In this document: piece by piece, positions 51,426 to 60,661 of the stretch
Position numbering within the stretch: the stretch's first letter is position 1
Layout of the letters: each line of letters opens with the position of its first letter
Assembly (NCBI GenBank): GCA_021154885.1
Contig: JAJKHS010000073.1
Span: forward strand, 1 to 64,000
Reading direction: 5' to 3'
Length of the DNA stretch: 64,000 nucleotides
From: Thermoanaerobaculum sp.
GTDB taxonomy: Bacteria > Acidobacteriota > Thermoanaerobaculia > Multivoradales > UBA5704
Program-made: the position numbers and the translations under genes
Notes under the pieces: generated by a model
What the model was told of the DNA's origin: nothing
What the model saw: only the letters and a program-made list of their open reading frames with translations
The model's database searches: none

Positions 51426-52660
51426 AGATCCTCTACCACCACCGCACCCGGGCCGGCGACGCCCAGGGGATCCACATCGCCGAGATCCAGCGCGCCTTCC
51501 GCCTGCGCGGCCACGACGTGCGCGAGGTGGCGCTGGTCGAGGCCGGGGCCGAGGCGAAGGCGGCGAGCGACGGCGGCGAGGCCCGGGGGCTCGCGGGGCT
51601 CGCCTCCCGCGCCGCCGGCCACCTGCCGCTCCCTCTGCGCGAGGGGCTGGAGCTCGGCTACAACGCCGTGGCCTACCGCCGGCTCTCGAAGGCCATCCGC
51701 GACTTCCGCCCCGACTTCGTCTACGAGCGCTACGCCGCCAACACCTTCGCGGGCCTCGCGGCGGCGCGGCGGCACGGCGTCCCCTTCGTGCTGGAGGTCA
51801 ACTCCCCCTTGGCCCTGGAGAAGGCGCGCCACGACGGCCTGTTCTTCCGCGGCCTCACCCGCCGGGTCGAGCGCCGGCTCTGCGCCGGGGCGGACGTGAC
51901 GATCGCCGTCACCCGCGTGCTGGCCGGCATCCTGGAACAAGAAGGAGTTCCGATGGGCAAAGTCGTGGTGATGCCCAACGGCGTGCGTAGCGGCTTCGGT
52001 CAAGGAGGCGACGGCGCCGCGTTCCGCCGTTCCCGCGGCATCCCCTTGGACGTGCCGGTGGCTGGCGTCGTCGGCTGGTTCCGCCCCTGGCACGACCTGG
52101 AGCGGCTGGTGGCGGCGGTGGCCTCGCCCGCCTGGCGCGAGGCGCGCATCCATCTCATCCTGGTCGGCGACGGCCCGGCGCTGCCCGGCCTGCGCGAGCT
52201 GCGGGCCGCCTCGCCGGACCTCGCCGAGCGGCTGGTGCTCTGCGGTGCCGTGCCGCGGCAGGAGATCGAGTCGGCGTTGGCGGCCTTCGACGTCGCCGTG
52301 CAGCCGGCGGTGACCCCCTACGCCTGCCCGATGAAGATCCTGGAGTACATGGCCGCCGGCCGCGCCATCGTCGCGCCCGGCGCGGCCAACGTGCGAGAGC
52401 TGTTGACCGACGGCGAGACCGCGCTGCTCTGCCCAGGGGACGAGAACCCAGCGGCGGCGGACCTGGGGGCCGCCGTCCTCGCCCTGGTGCGCGACCCGGC
52501 GTTGCGCGTGCGCCTGGGCGAGGCCGTTCGGCGACGCCTCCACGAGCGGGGCTGGCTCTGGGAGGAGAACGCGCGGCGGGTCGAGGAACTGGTCTTGCAA
52601 GTACGTCAGCGCCCGGCGGCTGCCGTCGCCGTGCCGGGCCGGGAGGTGAGATCGTGCTGA
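51422..52660 (+). CDS. GT4 glycosyltransferase
   Basis: 412 residues. KILYHHRTRAGDAQGIHIAE at the N-terminus matches the exosortase A-associated GT4 group that starts this way. Donor half has VGWFRPWHDLERLVAAVA, LCGAVPRQEIESALAAFDVA and ACPMKILEYMAAGRAIVAPG. Starts on the previous stop (ATGA) and ends overlapping the deacetylase by seven bases. Confidence 0.88.
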   Translation: MKILYHHRTRAGDAQGIHIAEIQRAFRLRGHDVREVALVEAGAEAKAASDGGEARGLAGLASRAAGHLPLPLREGLELGYNAVAYRRLSKAIRDFRPDFVYERYAANTFAGLAAARRHGVPFVLEVNSPLALEKARHDGLFFRGLTRRVERRLCAGADVTIAVTRVLAGILEQEGVPMGKVVVMPNGVRSGFGQGGDGAAFRRSRGIPLDVPVAGVVGWFRPWHDLERLVAAVASPAWREARIHLILVGDGPALPGLRELRAASPDLAERLVLCGAVPRQEIESALAAFDVAVQPAVTPYACPMKILEYMAAGRAIVAPGAANVRELLTDGETALLCPGDENPAAADLGAAVLALVRDPALRVRLGEAVRRRLHERGWLWEENARRVEELVLQVRQRPAAAVAVPGREVRSC

Positions 52661-53484
52661 ACGCTTTTTCCGTCGACGTCGAGGACTACTTCCAGGTGGG
52701 AGCTTTCGAGCGGGCCATCCCCCGCGACACGTGGGGAGGGTTCCAGCCGCGGGTGGAGCGCAACACGCAGCGCCTGCTGGCCCTGTGCGAGAAGCACCAG
52801 GTGCGCGGCACCTTCTTCGTCCTCGGCTGGGTGGCCGAACGCTGGCCGGAGATGGTGCGCGCCATCCGCGACGCCGGCCACGAGCTGGGCACCCACGGCC
52901 AGGACCACCGCCGGGTGACCACCCTGAACCCGCGCGAGTTCCGGGAGGACGTCCGCCGCTCCAAGCGGACCATCGAGGACGTGGCCGGGGTCGAGGTCAT
53001 CGGCTACCGCGCCCCCAACTACTCGATCGTGCGGGAGACCCTGTGGGCCGTGGACGTCCTGAGCGAGGAGGGGTTCCAGTACGACTCCAGCATCTTCCCC
53101 ATCCGGCACGACCACTACGGCATCCCCGACTTCCCCCGCTTCCCGCAGCCGGTGAAGACTGGGAACGGCTCGGCGCTGCAGGAGTTCCCCATCTCCACCC
53201 TCCGCTTCGCCGGCATGAACCTGCCGTTCGTGGGCGGCGGCTACCTGCGCCAGTTCCCCATGCAGTTCATCCGCTGGGGAATGCGCCACCTGAACCAGCG
53301 CGAGCGGCGGCCGGCCATCGTCTACATCCACCCCTGGGAGCTGGACCCGGAGCAGCCGGTGCAGCCCGTGGGTGTCCTCACCCGGCTGCGCCACTACCGC
53401 AACCTGGACCGCACCGAGGACCGGCTGGCGACGCTCTTCTCCGAATACGCCTTCACCTCGTGCCGGGAGATCCTGGGCCTATGA
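52654..53484 (+). CDS. Polysaccharide deacetylase with DUF3473 (XrtA-type)
   Basis: 276 residues from GTG 52654. NodB-like fold: FSVDVEDYFQVGAFERAIP carries the catalytic Asp, HELGTHGQDHRRVT the metal His pair, IGYRAPNYSI the third motif, and IHPWELDPEQPVQP the DUF3473 C-terminus. No signal peptide, as in this subfamily. Presumably de-N-acetylates the glycan or its lipid-linked precursor in the cytoplasm. Stop overlaps the FemAB ATG. Confidence 0.94.
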   Translation: MLNAFSVDVEDYFQVGAFERAIPRDTWGGFQPRVERNTQRLLALCEKHQVRGTFFVLGWVAERWPEMVRAIRDAGHELGTHGQDHRRVTTLNPREFREDVRRSKRTIEDVAGVEVIGYRAPNYSIVRETLWAVDVLSEEGFQYDSSIFPIRHDHYGIPDFPRFPQPVKTGNGSALQEFPISTLRFAGMNLPFVGGGYLRQFPMQFIRWGMRHLNQRERRPAIVYIHPWELDPEQPVQPVGVLTRLRHYRNLDRTEDRLATLFSEYAFTSCREILGL

Positions 53485-54557
53485 GCGCCGAGCCCCTCGT
53501 CTACGTCGAGCCGTCGCCGGTGACCGTGGAGACGTTGCGTCCGTTGCGAGAGGCCGAGTGGGACCGTTATGTGCGCCAGAATCCCGACGGCACCTTCTTT
53601 CACCAACTCGGCTGGCGCTGGCTGGTGGAGCGGGTCTTCGGCCACCGTGCCCACTACCTGACCGCCCTGCGCGACGGCCGCATCGCGGGCGTGCTCCCCC
53701 TCTTCGAGCTCCAGAGCCTGCTCTTCGGCCACTCCCTGGTCTCCATCCCCTTCGCCATCGGCGGCGGCATTGCAGCCAATGACGGCGATGGGGAGGCCGC
53801 CTCGGCCCTGCTGGAGGCGGCCCGCAACCTGGCCGAAGAGCGGGAGGTGGACTACCTGGAGCTGCGCTCCGAGCGCCCCCTGCCGGACTCCGGCCTGCTC
53901 GCCAAGGACCTCTACGTCACCTTCCGCGCCGACCTGGCGGAGGGCGAGGAGGCGCTGCTCAAACGGATGGAGCGCAAGCGGCGGCAGATGATGAATTACG
54001 TCTCCCGAGCGGGGTTCACCCACCGGGTGGCGGGCCTGGAGGAGCTCCCTCTCTTCTACGACCTCTTCTGCCAGAACATGCGGCACCACGGCACGCCCGT
54101 CTACCCGCGCCTCTTCCTCCAGGAGATCCTGGACCGCCATCCGGGGACGACCCATCTCTTCTTCGTCGAGCACGAGGGGAGGACGGTCGCAGGAGTGCTC
54201 AACCTCCTCTTCCGCGACGTGATCATGCCCTTCTACGCCGGAGCCGCCCGCGCGCAGCGCCCGCGCGGGGTGGACGATTACACCTACCTCGCCATCCTGC
54301 GCTGGGGGCGGGATCACGGTTTCCGCCTCTTCGACTTCGGCCGCAGCAAGCGGGGCACCGGCGCCTGGGACTTCAAGCGCCGATGGGGGATGGAGGAGGT
54401 GCCGCTGGGCTACCAGTACCACCTGGTGAAGGCCCGCGAGCTGCCCAACGTCAGCCCCGCCAACCCCAAGTACCAGGCGGCCATCCGCGTCTGGCAGAAG
54501 CTCCCCCTGCCCCTCACCCGCCTGCTGGGACCCATGATCGTCAAACGGGTACCCTGA
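53481..54557 (+). CDS. FemAB-like GNAT protein (XrtA-type)
   Basis: 358 residues from ATG 53481. Two tandem GNAT-like halves as in FemAB/FemX: ADLAEGEEALLKRMERKRRQ, FYDLFCQNMRHHGTPVYPRL, HLFFVEHEGRTVAGVLNLLF and FDFGRSKRGTGAWDFKRRWG. The family moves aminoacyl groups in cell-wall synthesis; the PEP-CTERM-associated subgroup always lies next to the DUF3473 deacetylase, as here, so it may acylate the freed amino group. Inference. Confidence 0.9.
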   Translation: MSAEPLVYVEPSPVTVETLRPLREAEWDRYVRQNPDGTFFHQLGWRWLVERVFGHRAHYLTALRDGRIAGVLPLFELQSLLFGHSLVSIPFAIGGGIAANDGDGEAASALLEAARNLAEEREVDYLELRSERPLPDSGLLAKDLYVTFRADLAEGEEALLKRMERKRRQMMNYVSRAGFTHRVAGLEELPLFYDLFCQNMRHHGTPVYPRLFLQEILDRHPGTTHLFFVEHEGRTVAGVLNLLFRDVIMPFYAGAARAQRPRGVDDYTYLAILRWGRDHGFRLFDFGRSKRGTGAWDFKRRWGMEEVPLGYQYHLVKARELPNVSPANPKYQAAIRVWQKLPLPLTRLLGPMIVKRVP

Positions 54558-54558
54558 C

Positions 54559-55539
54559 GTGGACCTCTCCATCATCGTCCCCCTCTACAACGAGGAGGAG
54601 AGCGTGGACACCCTCTACGAGGAGGTCCGCGCCGCGGCGGACGGGCTGGGCAGGGAGTGGGAGCTGCTGCTGGTCGACGACGGCAGCAGCGACGCGACGC
54701 CGGCGAAGCTGCGGCAGCTCTGCGCCCGCGACCGCCGGGTGACGGCGGTGCGCTTCCGCCGCAACTATGGCCAGACCGCCGCCCTCCAGGCCGGCTTCGA
54801 TCACGCCCGCGGCCGGGTGGTCGTCACCCTGGACGGCGACCTGCAGAACGACCCGCGGGACTTCGGCCTCCTGCTGGCGGCCCTCGACGAGGGAGAGGGG
54901 TACGACGTGGTGTGCGGCTGGCGGCGGGACCGCAAGGACCGCATGCTGTCGCGCAAGGTGCCGTCCTGGGCGGCCAACTGGCTCATCGGCACCTTGACCG
55001 GCACCAGCATCCACGACAACGGCTGCACCTTGAAGGCCTACCGCGCCGAGGTGGTCAAGCGCGCCCGCCTCTACGCCGAGATGCACCGCTTCCTGGCCCC
55101 CATGATGAGCCTCTCCGGCTGTCGCTGGAAGGAGGTCGTGGTCAACCATCGGGCGCGGCGCTTCGGCCGCAGCAAGTACGGCATCTCCCGCATCTGGAAG
55201 GTGTTCCTCGACCTGCTGACGGTGAAGATGCTGCTCGGCTTCACCACCCGGCCGGCGAAGTGGTTCGCCGTCCTCGGGGTGCCCTTCCTCGCAGGCACGC
55301 TGCTGGCCCTGGCGGCGAGCGCCTGGGTCCACCTCAAAGGGTGGCCCGGCTCCCGCTACCCCCTGGTCTTTCCCGCCATCACCATCCTCTGTGCCCTCGC
55401 CTGGGTGCACCTGACGCTGGTGGGGCTGTTCTCCGAGCTGGTCGTCAAGGTGGGCGACTTCAAGGCGGCCGAGGCCCTCCTCGCGTCGCCCGTTTCCGGA
55501 GGTGGACATGAGAGCCCCGCGGCTGCGCGACCAGCCTGA
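54559..55539 (+). CDS. GT2 glycosyltransferase (polyprenyl-phosphate type) with two membrane helices
   Basis: 326 residues from GTG 54559. GT2: SIIVPLYNEEESVDTLYEEV, LLVDDGSSDATP, TLDGDLQNDPRDFGLL, DNGCTLKAYRAEVVKR and RARRFGRSKYGISRIWKVFL. Two C-terminal helices (AVLGVPFLAGTLLALAASAW, VFPAITILCALAWVHLTLV). Likely makes a polyprenyl-phosphate sugar donor. Similar to the GT2 at 19421. Confidence 0.9.
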   Translation: MDLSIIVPLYNEEESVDTLYEEVRAAADGLGREWELLLVDDGSSDATPAKLRQLCARDRRVTAVRFRRNYGQTAALQAGFDHARGRVVVTLDGDLQNDPRDFGLLLAALDEGEGYDVVCGWRRDRKDRMLSRKVPSWAANWLIGTLTGTSIHDNGCTLKAYRAEVVKRARLYAEMHRFLAPMMSLSGCRWKEVVVNHRARRFGRSKYGISRIWKVFLDLLTVKMLLGFTTRPAKWFAVLGVPFLAGTLLALAASAWVHLKGWPGSRYPLVFPAITILCALAWVHLTLVGLFSELVVKVGDFKAAEALLASPVSGGGHESPAAARPA

Positions 55540-56521
55540 GGTGTCCGTCGTGGTGCCGGTGGTGGAGCGGCACGGCGACCTGAAGCAGCTCTACGCCGAG
55601 TTCGCCGCCGAGCTGGCGCGGCTGGGCCGGCGCGCGGAGTTCATCTTCGTGGTCGACGAGCACCTGAAGAGCGCCCTGCCGGTGCTGCGCGAGCTGCAGC
55701 AGCGGGCCGAGCAGGAGGTGGTCATCGTGCTGCTGGGCGGCCCGTTCGGCGAGTCGGCGGCGCTGACCGTCGGCCTCGATCGGGCCCGCGGCACGCGCCT
55801 CGTCACCCTGGCCTCCTACTTCCAGGTCGAGCCCTTAGGCCTGGGGCCCGCCCTTGCGGCCCTGGACGCCGGGGCGGACCTGGTGGCCGGGCGGCGCTAC
55901 CCGCGCACCGACTCTCCGTTCAACCGCCTGCAGTCGCGGCTCTTCCACTCCCTGGTCCGCCGCGTCACCGGCACCGGCTTCCACGACCTGAGCTGCGGCT
56001 TCAAGGTGATGACCCCGCAGGTGGCCGACGAGCTGAACCTCTACGGCAGCATGCACCGATTCATCCCCCTGCTGGCCCACACCCAGGGCTTCGCCGTTCG
56101 CGAGATCGAGGTTCCCCAGCGCCGCGAGGACCGGGGGACGCGCTACCACGGGGCGGGCGCCTACCTCGGGCGGCTGCTGGACGTCCTCACCGTCTTCTTC
56201 CTCACCCGGTTCACCCGCCGCCCCCTGCGCTTCTTCGGCCTGCTGGGGACGGGGATGCTCGCCCTCGGCTTCCTCCTGGCCCTGATGGTGGCCGCCGAGA
56301 AGATCCTCTTCGCCACCAGCCTGTCGGACCGGGCCCTGCTCCTCCTCGCCGTGCTCCTCATGGTGCTGGGCGTGCAGACGCTGTCGCTCGGTCTGGTGGG
56401 GGAGATCCTCATCTTTACCCATGCCAGGAACGTCCGCGAGTACCACGTCGCCGAGGTGATCCGCTCGCCCATGGAGCTCGCCGCCAATGTCGCGGATACC
56501 GACGCCCTGCGGGCGTCCTGA
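55508..56521 (+). CDS. GT2-like glycosyltransferase with membrane anchor
   Basis: 337 residues from ATG 55508, with GGAGGTGG just upstream, 32 bases inside the previous gene. GT2 layout is present (VSVVVPVVERHGDLKQLYAE, LGGPFGESAALTVGLDRARG, LSCGFKVMTPQVADELNLYG). The usual DDGS is replaced by VVDEHLK and the DxD by ASYFQVE. It may therefore be a catalytically altered partner of the upstream GT2. Two C-terminal helices. Confidence 0.82.
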   Translation: MRAPRLRDQPEVSVVVPVVERHGDLKQLYAEFAAELARLGRRAEFIFVVDEHLKSALPVLRELQQRAEQEVVIVLLGGPFGESAALTVGLDRARGTRLVTLASYFQVEPLGLGPALAALDAGADLVAGRRYPRTDSPFNRLQSRLFHSLVRRVTGTGFHDLSCGFKVMTPQVADELNLYGSMHRFIPLLAHTQGFAVREIEVPQRREDRGTRYHGAGAYLGRLLDVLTVFFLTRFTRRPLRFFGLLGTGMLALGFLLALMVAAEKILFATSLSDRALLLLAVLLMVLGVQTLSLGLVGEILIFTHARNVREYHVAEVIRSPMELAANVADTDALRAS

Positions 56522-56541
56522 CGCGGAGGGGGATAAGCCCG

Positions 56542-58533
56542 ATGTGTGGAATCTGCGGTGAATGGAACCTGCTCGGGGCCGATGCGGCGGTCCTGGAGCG
56601 GATGAATGCCGCCCTCGTCCACCGTGGTCCGGACGATCACGGCGCCGTGGTGCTGGGCGAGACCGGCCTCGCCATGCGGCGCCTCTCCATCATCGACCTC
56701 GCCCGCGGCCATCAGCCCATCGCCAACGAAGAGCGCAGCGCCTGGGTCGTCTTCAACGGCGAGATCTACAACCACCGCGAGCTGCGCCGCGACCTCCTGC
56801 GCCGGGGCCACGCCTTCCGCACCGACAGCGACACCGAGGTCATCCTCCACCTCTATGAGGAGCGGGGCGAGCGTTGCGTCGAGGAGCTGCGAGGGATGTT
56901 CGCCTTCGCCCTCTGGGACGCCCGCCGCCGGCGCCTGCTGCTGGCCCGCGACCGCTTCGGCCAGAAGCCGCTGTTCTACCGCTTCGACGGCCGGCGCCTG
57001 CTCTTCGCTTCGGAAATCAAGGCGATACTCGCCGGAGGGACGGCGAGTGGAGCCGGCGCGCCGCGGCCGGAGCTCGACCTGCGGTCGCTCGACGAGTACC
57101 TGACCCTGCGCTTCATCCCCAGCCCGCGCACCCTCTTTCGGGGGATCCGCAAGCTGCCGCCGGCCCACCTGCTGATACTGGATGCCTCCGACGTCGATCC
57201 CCCGACGGGCGCGCTGGCGGCGGCCCCCACCATCGAGGTGCGGCGCTACTGGCAGCTCCGGTACTTCCCCAAGCGGGGGTATCGGGAGCCGGAGCTGGTG
57301 GAGGAGACCCGGGAGCGGGTGCGGGAGGCGGTGGAGTCGCATCTCCTCTCCGACGTGCCGGTGGGGGCCTACCTCTCCGGCGGCATGGACTCGAGCCTGG
57401 TGGTGGCCCTCATGTCCGAGCTGCGGGAGGAGCCCGTCTCCACTTTCGCCGTGGGGGTGGCCGACGCCGGTTTCAACGAGCTCCCGTGGGCGGCCCAGGT
57501 GGCCCGCCACTGCCACACCGACCATCACGAGGAGGTCGTCTGGCCCGACATGGTGGAGCTCCTGCCTTCCATGGTCCACCACCTGGACGAGCCGTCTGAC
57601 CCCATCGCCGCCTGCATGTACCACGCGGCGGCTCTGGCCTCCCGGCACGTCAAGGTGGTGCTCACCGGCGACGGCGGCGACGAGGTCTTCGCCGGCTACG
57701 ACCGCTACTTCGGCTTCCGCTGGGTGGGGCTCTACGCCGCCCTGCCCGAGGTGGTGCGGCGCTGGCTGTTGGGCCCGGCCCTCCACTCCCTGCGCGACTC
57801 CGCGGCCTACAAGAACCTCACCCAGAAGGCCCGCTGGATGCACGACCTCTCGTTCCACGAGGGCGGACGGCGCTACGCCCAGGCCACCGCCTTCTTCCGC
57901 TTCGGCCACGAGGGCAAGGGGGGCCTCTACGCTCCCGACGTGGCCGCCGAGCTCGCCGAGATGGACCCCATGGACTGCGTGGTGCGCGGGTTCGAGGAGG
58001 CCGAGGCGCGGGACGACCTCGACCGCATGCTCCAGGCCGACGTCGCCACCCGCCTGCCCGAGCACTCGCTGATGCTCTCCGACCGCATGACCATGGCCCA
58101 CGGCCTGGAGGCCCGCTCGCCGTTCCTCGACCACCGCCTGGCGGAGTTCGTGGCCACCCTGCCGGCCCACCTCAAGATGCGCGGCCGGCGCCTGAAATAT
58201 CTCCTGCGCCGGGTGGCCGCGCCCTACCTGCCGCCGTCCATCCTGGAGCGGCCCAAGCAGGGGTTCATGTTCCCCCTCGGCTACTGGATGAAGGGACCGC
58301 TCCTGCCCGTGCTGCGCCACCTGCTCTCCACCTCGGCCCTCATCGAGGAGGGGATCTTCCGCCGCGAGCCGGTGGAGCGGCTGGTGGCCGAGCACGTCGC
58401 CGGCCGCGCCGACCACCACGTGCGGCTGTGGATGATCCTCAACGTCGAGGTCTGGTATCGCATGTACGTGCGGGGCGAGCCGCGGGAGAACCTGGCGGGG
58501 CTGCTGCGGGAGCGCCTGGGATCGGCGGCCTGA
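56542..58533 (+). CDS. AsnB-type amidotransferase, copy 3
   Basis: 663 residues. Cys2 (MCGICGEWNLLG), HRGPDDHGAVVL, FNGEIYNHRELRRDL; synthetase loop SGGMDSS at 279-285 and TGDGGDEVFAGYDRYFGF. The N-terminal segment CGICGEWN differs from copies 1 and 2, so it is an older paralogue, not a recent duplicate. Probable substrate is a carboxyl sugar of the glycan. Confidence 0.92.
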   Translation: MCGICGEWNLLGADAAVLERMNAALVHRGPDDHGAVVLGETGLAMRRLSIIDLARGHQPIANEERSAWVVFNGEIYNHRELRRDLLRRGHAFRTDSDTEVILHLYEERGERCVEELRGMFAFALWDARRRRLLLARDRFGQKPLFYRFDGRRLLFASEIKAILAGGTASGAGAPRPELDLRSLDEYLTLRFIPSPRTLFRGIRKLPPAHLLILDASDVDPPTGALAAAPTIEVRRYWQLRYFPKRGYREPELVEETRERVREAVESHLLSDVPVGAYLSGGMDSSLVVALMSELREEPVSTFAVGVADAGFNELPWAAQVARHCHTDHHEEVVWPDMVELLPSMVHHLDEPSDPIAACMYHAAALASRHVKVVLTGDGGDEVFAGYDRYFGFRWVGLYAALPEVVRRWLLGPALHSLRDSAAYKNLTQKARWMHDLSFHEGGRRYAQATAFFRFGHEGKGGLYAPDVAAELAEMDPMDCVVRGFEEAEARDDLDRMLQADVATRLPEHSLMLSDRMTMAHGLEARSPFLDHRLAEFVATLPAHLKMRGRRLKYLLRRVAAPYLPPSILERPKQGFMFPLGYWMKGPLLPVLRHLLSTSALIEEGIFRREPVERLVAEHVAGRADHHVRLWMILNVEVWYRMYVRGEPRENLAGLLRERLGSAA

Positions 58534-58535
58534 CC

Positions 58536-59456
58536 ATGGCGGCGGCATCCCGTGCCCGGCTCGGTCTCGTCCTCCGCGTCGCCGTGTCGGCGGCGCTGGT
58601 GGCCTGGATCCTGGCCCGCACGCCGTTGCGCGAGGTGGCAGCGGCCTGCCGCTCGGCGGACCTGCGCTTCGTGCTGCTCGCCATCGCGATCAATCCCCTG
58701 GGTTATCTGACCAGCGTCCGCCGCTGGCGGCTGCTGATCCGCGCCCAGGGGGGCGACGCGTCCCTGTCCTGCCTGGTGCGCTCGTTCCTGGTGGGGGTGT
58801 TCTTCAACAACTTCCTGCCGTCGACGATCGGCGGCGACACGGTGCGGGTGGTCGCCACGGCCCGTACCGGCATGGGGCGGGCCCGGGCGGTGGCGGTCGT
58901 CGTCGTCGACCGCTTCGTGGGCCTGCTCGCCCTGATGCTCTTCGCCGCCCTGGGGCTCGCCGTTTCCGGGCGGCTCCACGACCGCGTGCCGGACCTCTAC
59001 GCCTGGGTACTGGGCGGCGCGGCGCTCCTCGTCGTTGCCGCGGCCCTCCTGTTTCTCCCCACCGGCCGCCTGTCGCGCTTCCTGGTCTTCCAGGGGAAGG
59101 GGCGCGTCCTCGCCGGCGCCTTCGCGTGGTCTCTGGCGCTGCAGGCGCTGGTGGTGCTCAACCTCTATCTCCTGGCCCGGGCGCTCCACGTGGCGATCCC
59201 TCTGCCCGTCTTTTTCCTCATCGTTCCCCTCGCCCTGTTCGTGATGATGCTGCCAGTCTCCATCAACGCCATCGGCGTGCGGGAGAACGTCTGGGCCTTC
59301 TTTCTCGTCGCCTTCGGGGCCTCCGCGTCCGTGGGGGTGGCCCTGGCGTGGCTCGACTACGGGCTGGTGCTCCTCCAGGCGTTGGTGGGTGGGGTGGTGT
59401 ATGCGCTGGGGAGGAGGAGCGAAACCGTTGCCGCCATCGCAGGGGTGGTGCCGTGA
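58536..59456 (+). CDS. Lysylphosphatidylglycerol synthase-type flippase-like membrane protein
   Basis: 306 residues from ATG 58536. About eight membrane helices, and the conserved SFLVGVFFNNFLPSTIGGD motif followed by VVVVDRFVGLLALMLFAAL, typical of the UPF0104/LPG_synthase_TM family. Such proteins often accompany glycosyltransferases and may move lipid-linked intermediates. GTGA overlap with the next gene. Confidence 0.86.
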   Translation: MAAASRARLGLVLRVAVSAALVAWILARTPLREVAAACRSADLRFVLLAIAINPLGYLTSVRRWRLLIRAQGGDASLSCLVRSFLVGVFFNNFLPSTIGGDTVRVVATARTGMGRARAVAVVVVDRFVGLLALMLFAALGLAVSGRLHDRVPDLYAWVLGGAALLVVAAALLFLPTGRLSRFLVFQGKGRVLAGAFAWSLALQALVVLNLYLLARALHVAIPLPVFFLIVPLALFVMMLPVSINAIGVRENVWAFFLVAFGASASVGVALAWLDYGLVLLQALVGGVVYALGRRSETVAAIAGVVP

Positions 59457-60661
59457 AGATCCTCCTCCTCGCTCCCCACCCCTTCTTCAGCCAGCGGGGC
59501 ACGCCCATCGCCGAGCGCATGCTCCTGGAGGTGCTCTGCGCCGAGGGGCACGAGGTGGAGGTGCTCACCTTTCCCGAGGGCGAGGACCCGGGGATCCCCG
59601 GCTGTCGCGTCCACCGCGTGGCTTTCCTCCCGGGTACCCGCGGCGTTCGTCCCGGCTTCTCGCTCAAGAAGCTGGCTCTGGACGCCGTGATGCTCGGCCG
59701 TTTCCTCGCCCTTCTCCGCCGCGGCCGTTTTGACGTCGTCCACGCGGTGGAGGAGTCGGTCTTCATGGCCCTGCTGGGGAAGCAGTGGTTCGGCGTCCCC
59801 TATGTCTACGACATGGACTCGGGGCTGGCGCAGCAGATGGTAGATCGCTTTCCGGCCCTGAGACCGGTCCGGCGCCTCCTCGACGCCTGCGAGCGTGCGG
59901 CCGTGCGGGAGAGCCGCGGCACGCTCGCCGTCTGCGGCTCTCTGGAGGAGCAGGCCCGGGCGCACCACCCCGGAGGCCTGGTGGCCCGCCTGGAGGACCC
60001 AAGCCTCCTGGGGACCGCTGACGAAGACAGCACGGTCGCGGACCTGGTGCCAGAGGACTGGCGGGGCCTCCCCCTGGTCCTCTACGTTGGCAATCTCCAG
60101 CCCTACCAGGGGATCGACCTCCTCCTCGCCGCCTTCGCCCACACCGTGAAGGAGGTTCCCGACGCGCGCCTGGCCGTCGTCGGAGGCGACTCTGACTCGA
60201 TCGAGCGCTACAGGCGGGAGGTCAGGGATGGCCGGGTCTGGTTCGCCGGCCCCCGCCCGGTGTCCGCACTGGGTGCATGCCTGCGCCAGGCCACTGTCCT
60301 GGTCTCGCCGCGCACCCAGGGCACCAACACCCCCATGAAGCTTTACTCCTACCTGGACTCGGGCCGCCCCGTGCTCGCCACCCGCCTGCCCACCCACACC
60401 CAGGTGCTGGACGACGAGGTGGCACTGCTGGTCGAGCCCGCGCCCGAGGTCATGGGCCGGGGACTGGCACGGCTCCTGCGAGACGAGGTCCTGCGCGAGC
60501 GCCTGGCCGCCGGCGCCCGGCGGCTCGTCCAGCGGGAGCTCACCCGCGAGGCGTTCCGGCGCAAGCTGCTGGGTTTCTACCATACCGTGGCGGAAACGAT
60601 CGGAGACCTGAGCGATGGACAGACCGCGGGACTCGAAGCTCGACCTTCGGGCGGTCGCTGA
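59453..60661 (+). CDS. GT4 glycosyltransferase
   Basis: 402 residues from GTG 59453. KILLLAPHPFFSQRGTPIAE is a strong N-terminal signature. YVYDMDSGLAQQMVDRFPAL, YVGNLQPYQGIDLLLAAFAH and SPRTQGTNTPMKLYSYLDSG complete the GT-B halves. The 3' end overlaps the FkbH-like gene by 47 bases in a different frame, tight coupling for this locus. Confidence 0.88.
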   Translation: MKILLLAPHPFFSQRGTPIAERMLLEVLCAEGHEVEVLTFPEGEDPGIPGCRVHRVAFLPGTRGVRPGFSLKKLALDAVMLGRFLALLRRGRFDVVHAVEESVFMALLGKQWFGVPYVYDMDSGLAQQMVDRFPALRPVRRLLDACERAAVRESRGTLAVCGSLEEQARAHHPGGLVARLEDPSLLGTADEDSTVADLVPEDWRGLPLVLYVGNLQPYQGIDLLLAAFAHTVKEVPDARLAVVGGDSDSIERYRREVRDGRVWFAGPRPVSALGACLRQATVLVSPRTQGTNTPMKLYSYLDSGRPVLATRLPTHTQVLDDEVALLVEPAPEVMGRGLARLLRDEVLRERLAAGARRLVQRELTREAFRRKLLGFYHTVAETIGDLSDGQTAGLEARPSGGR

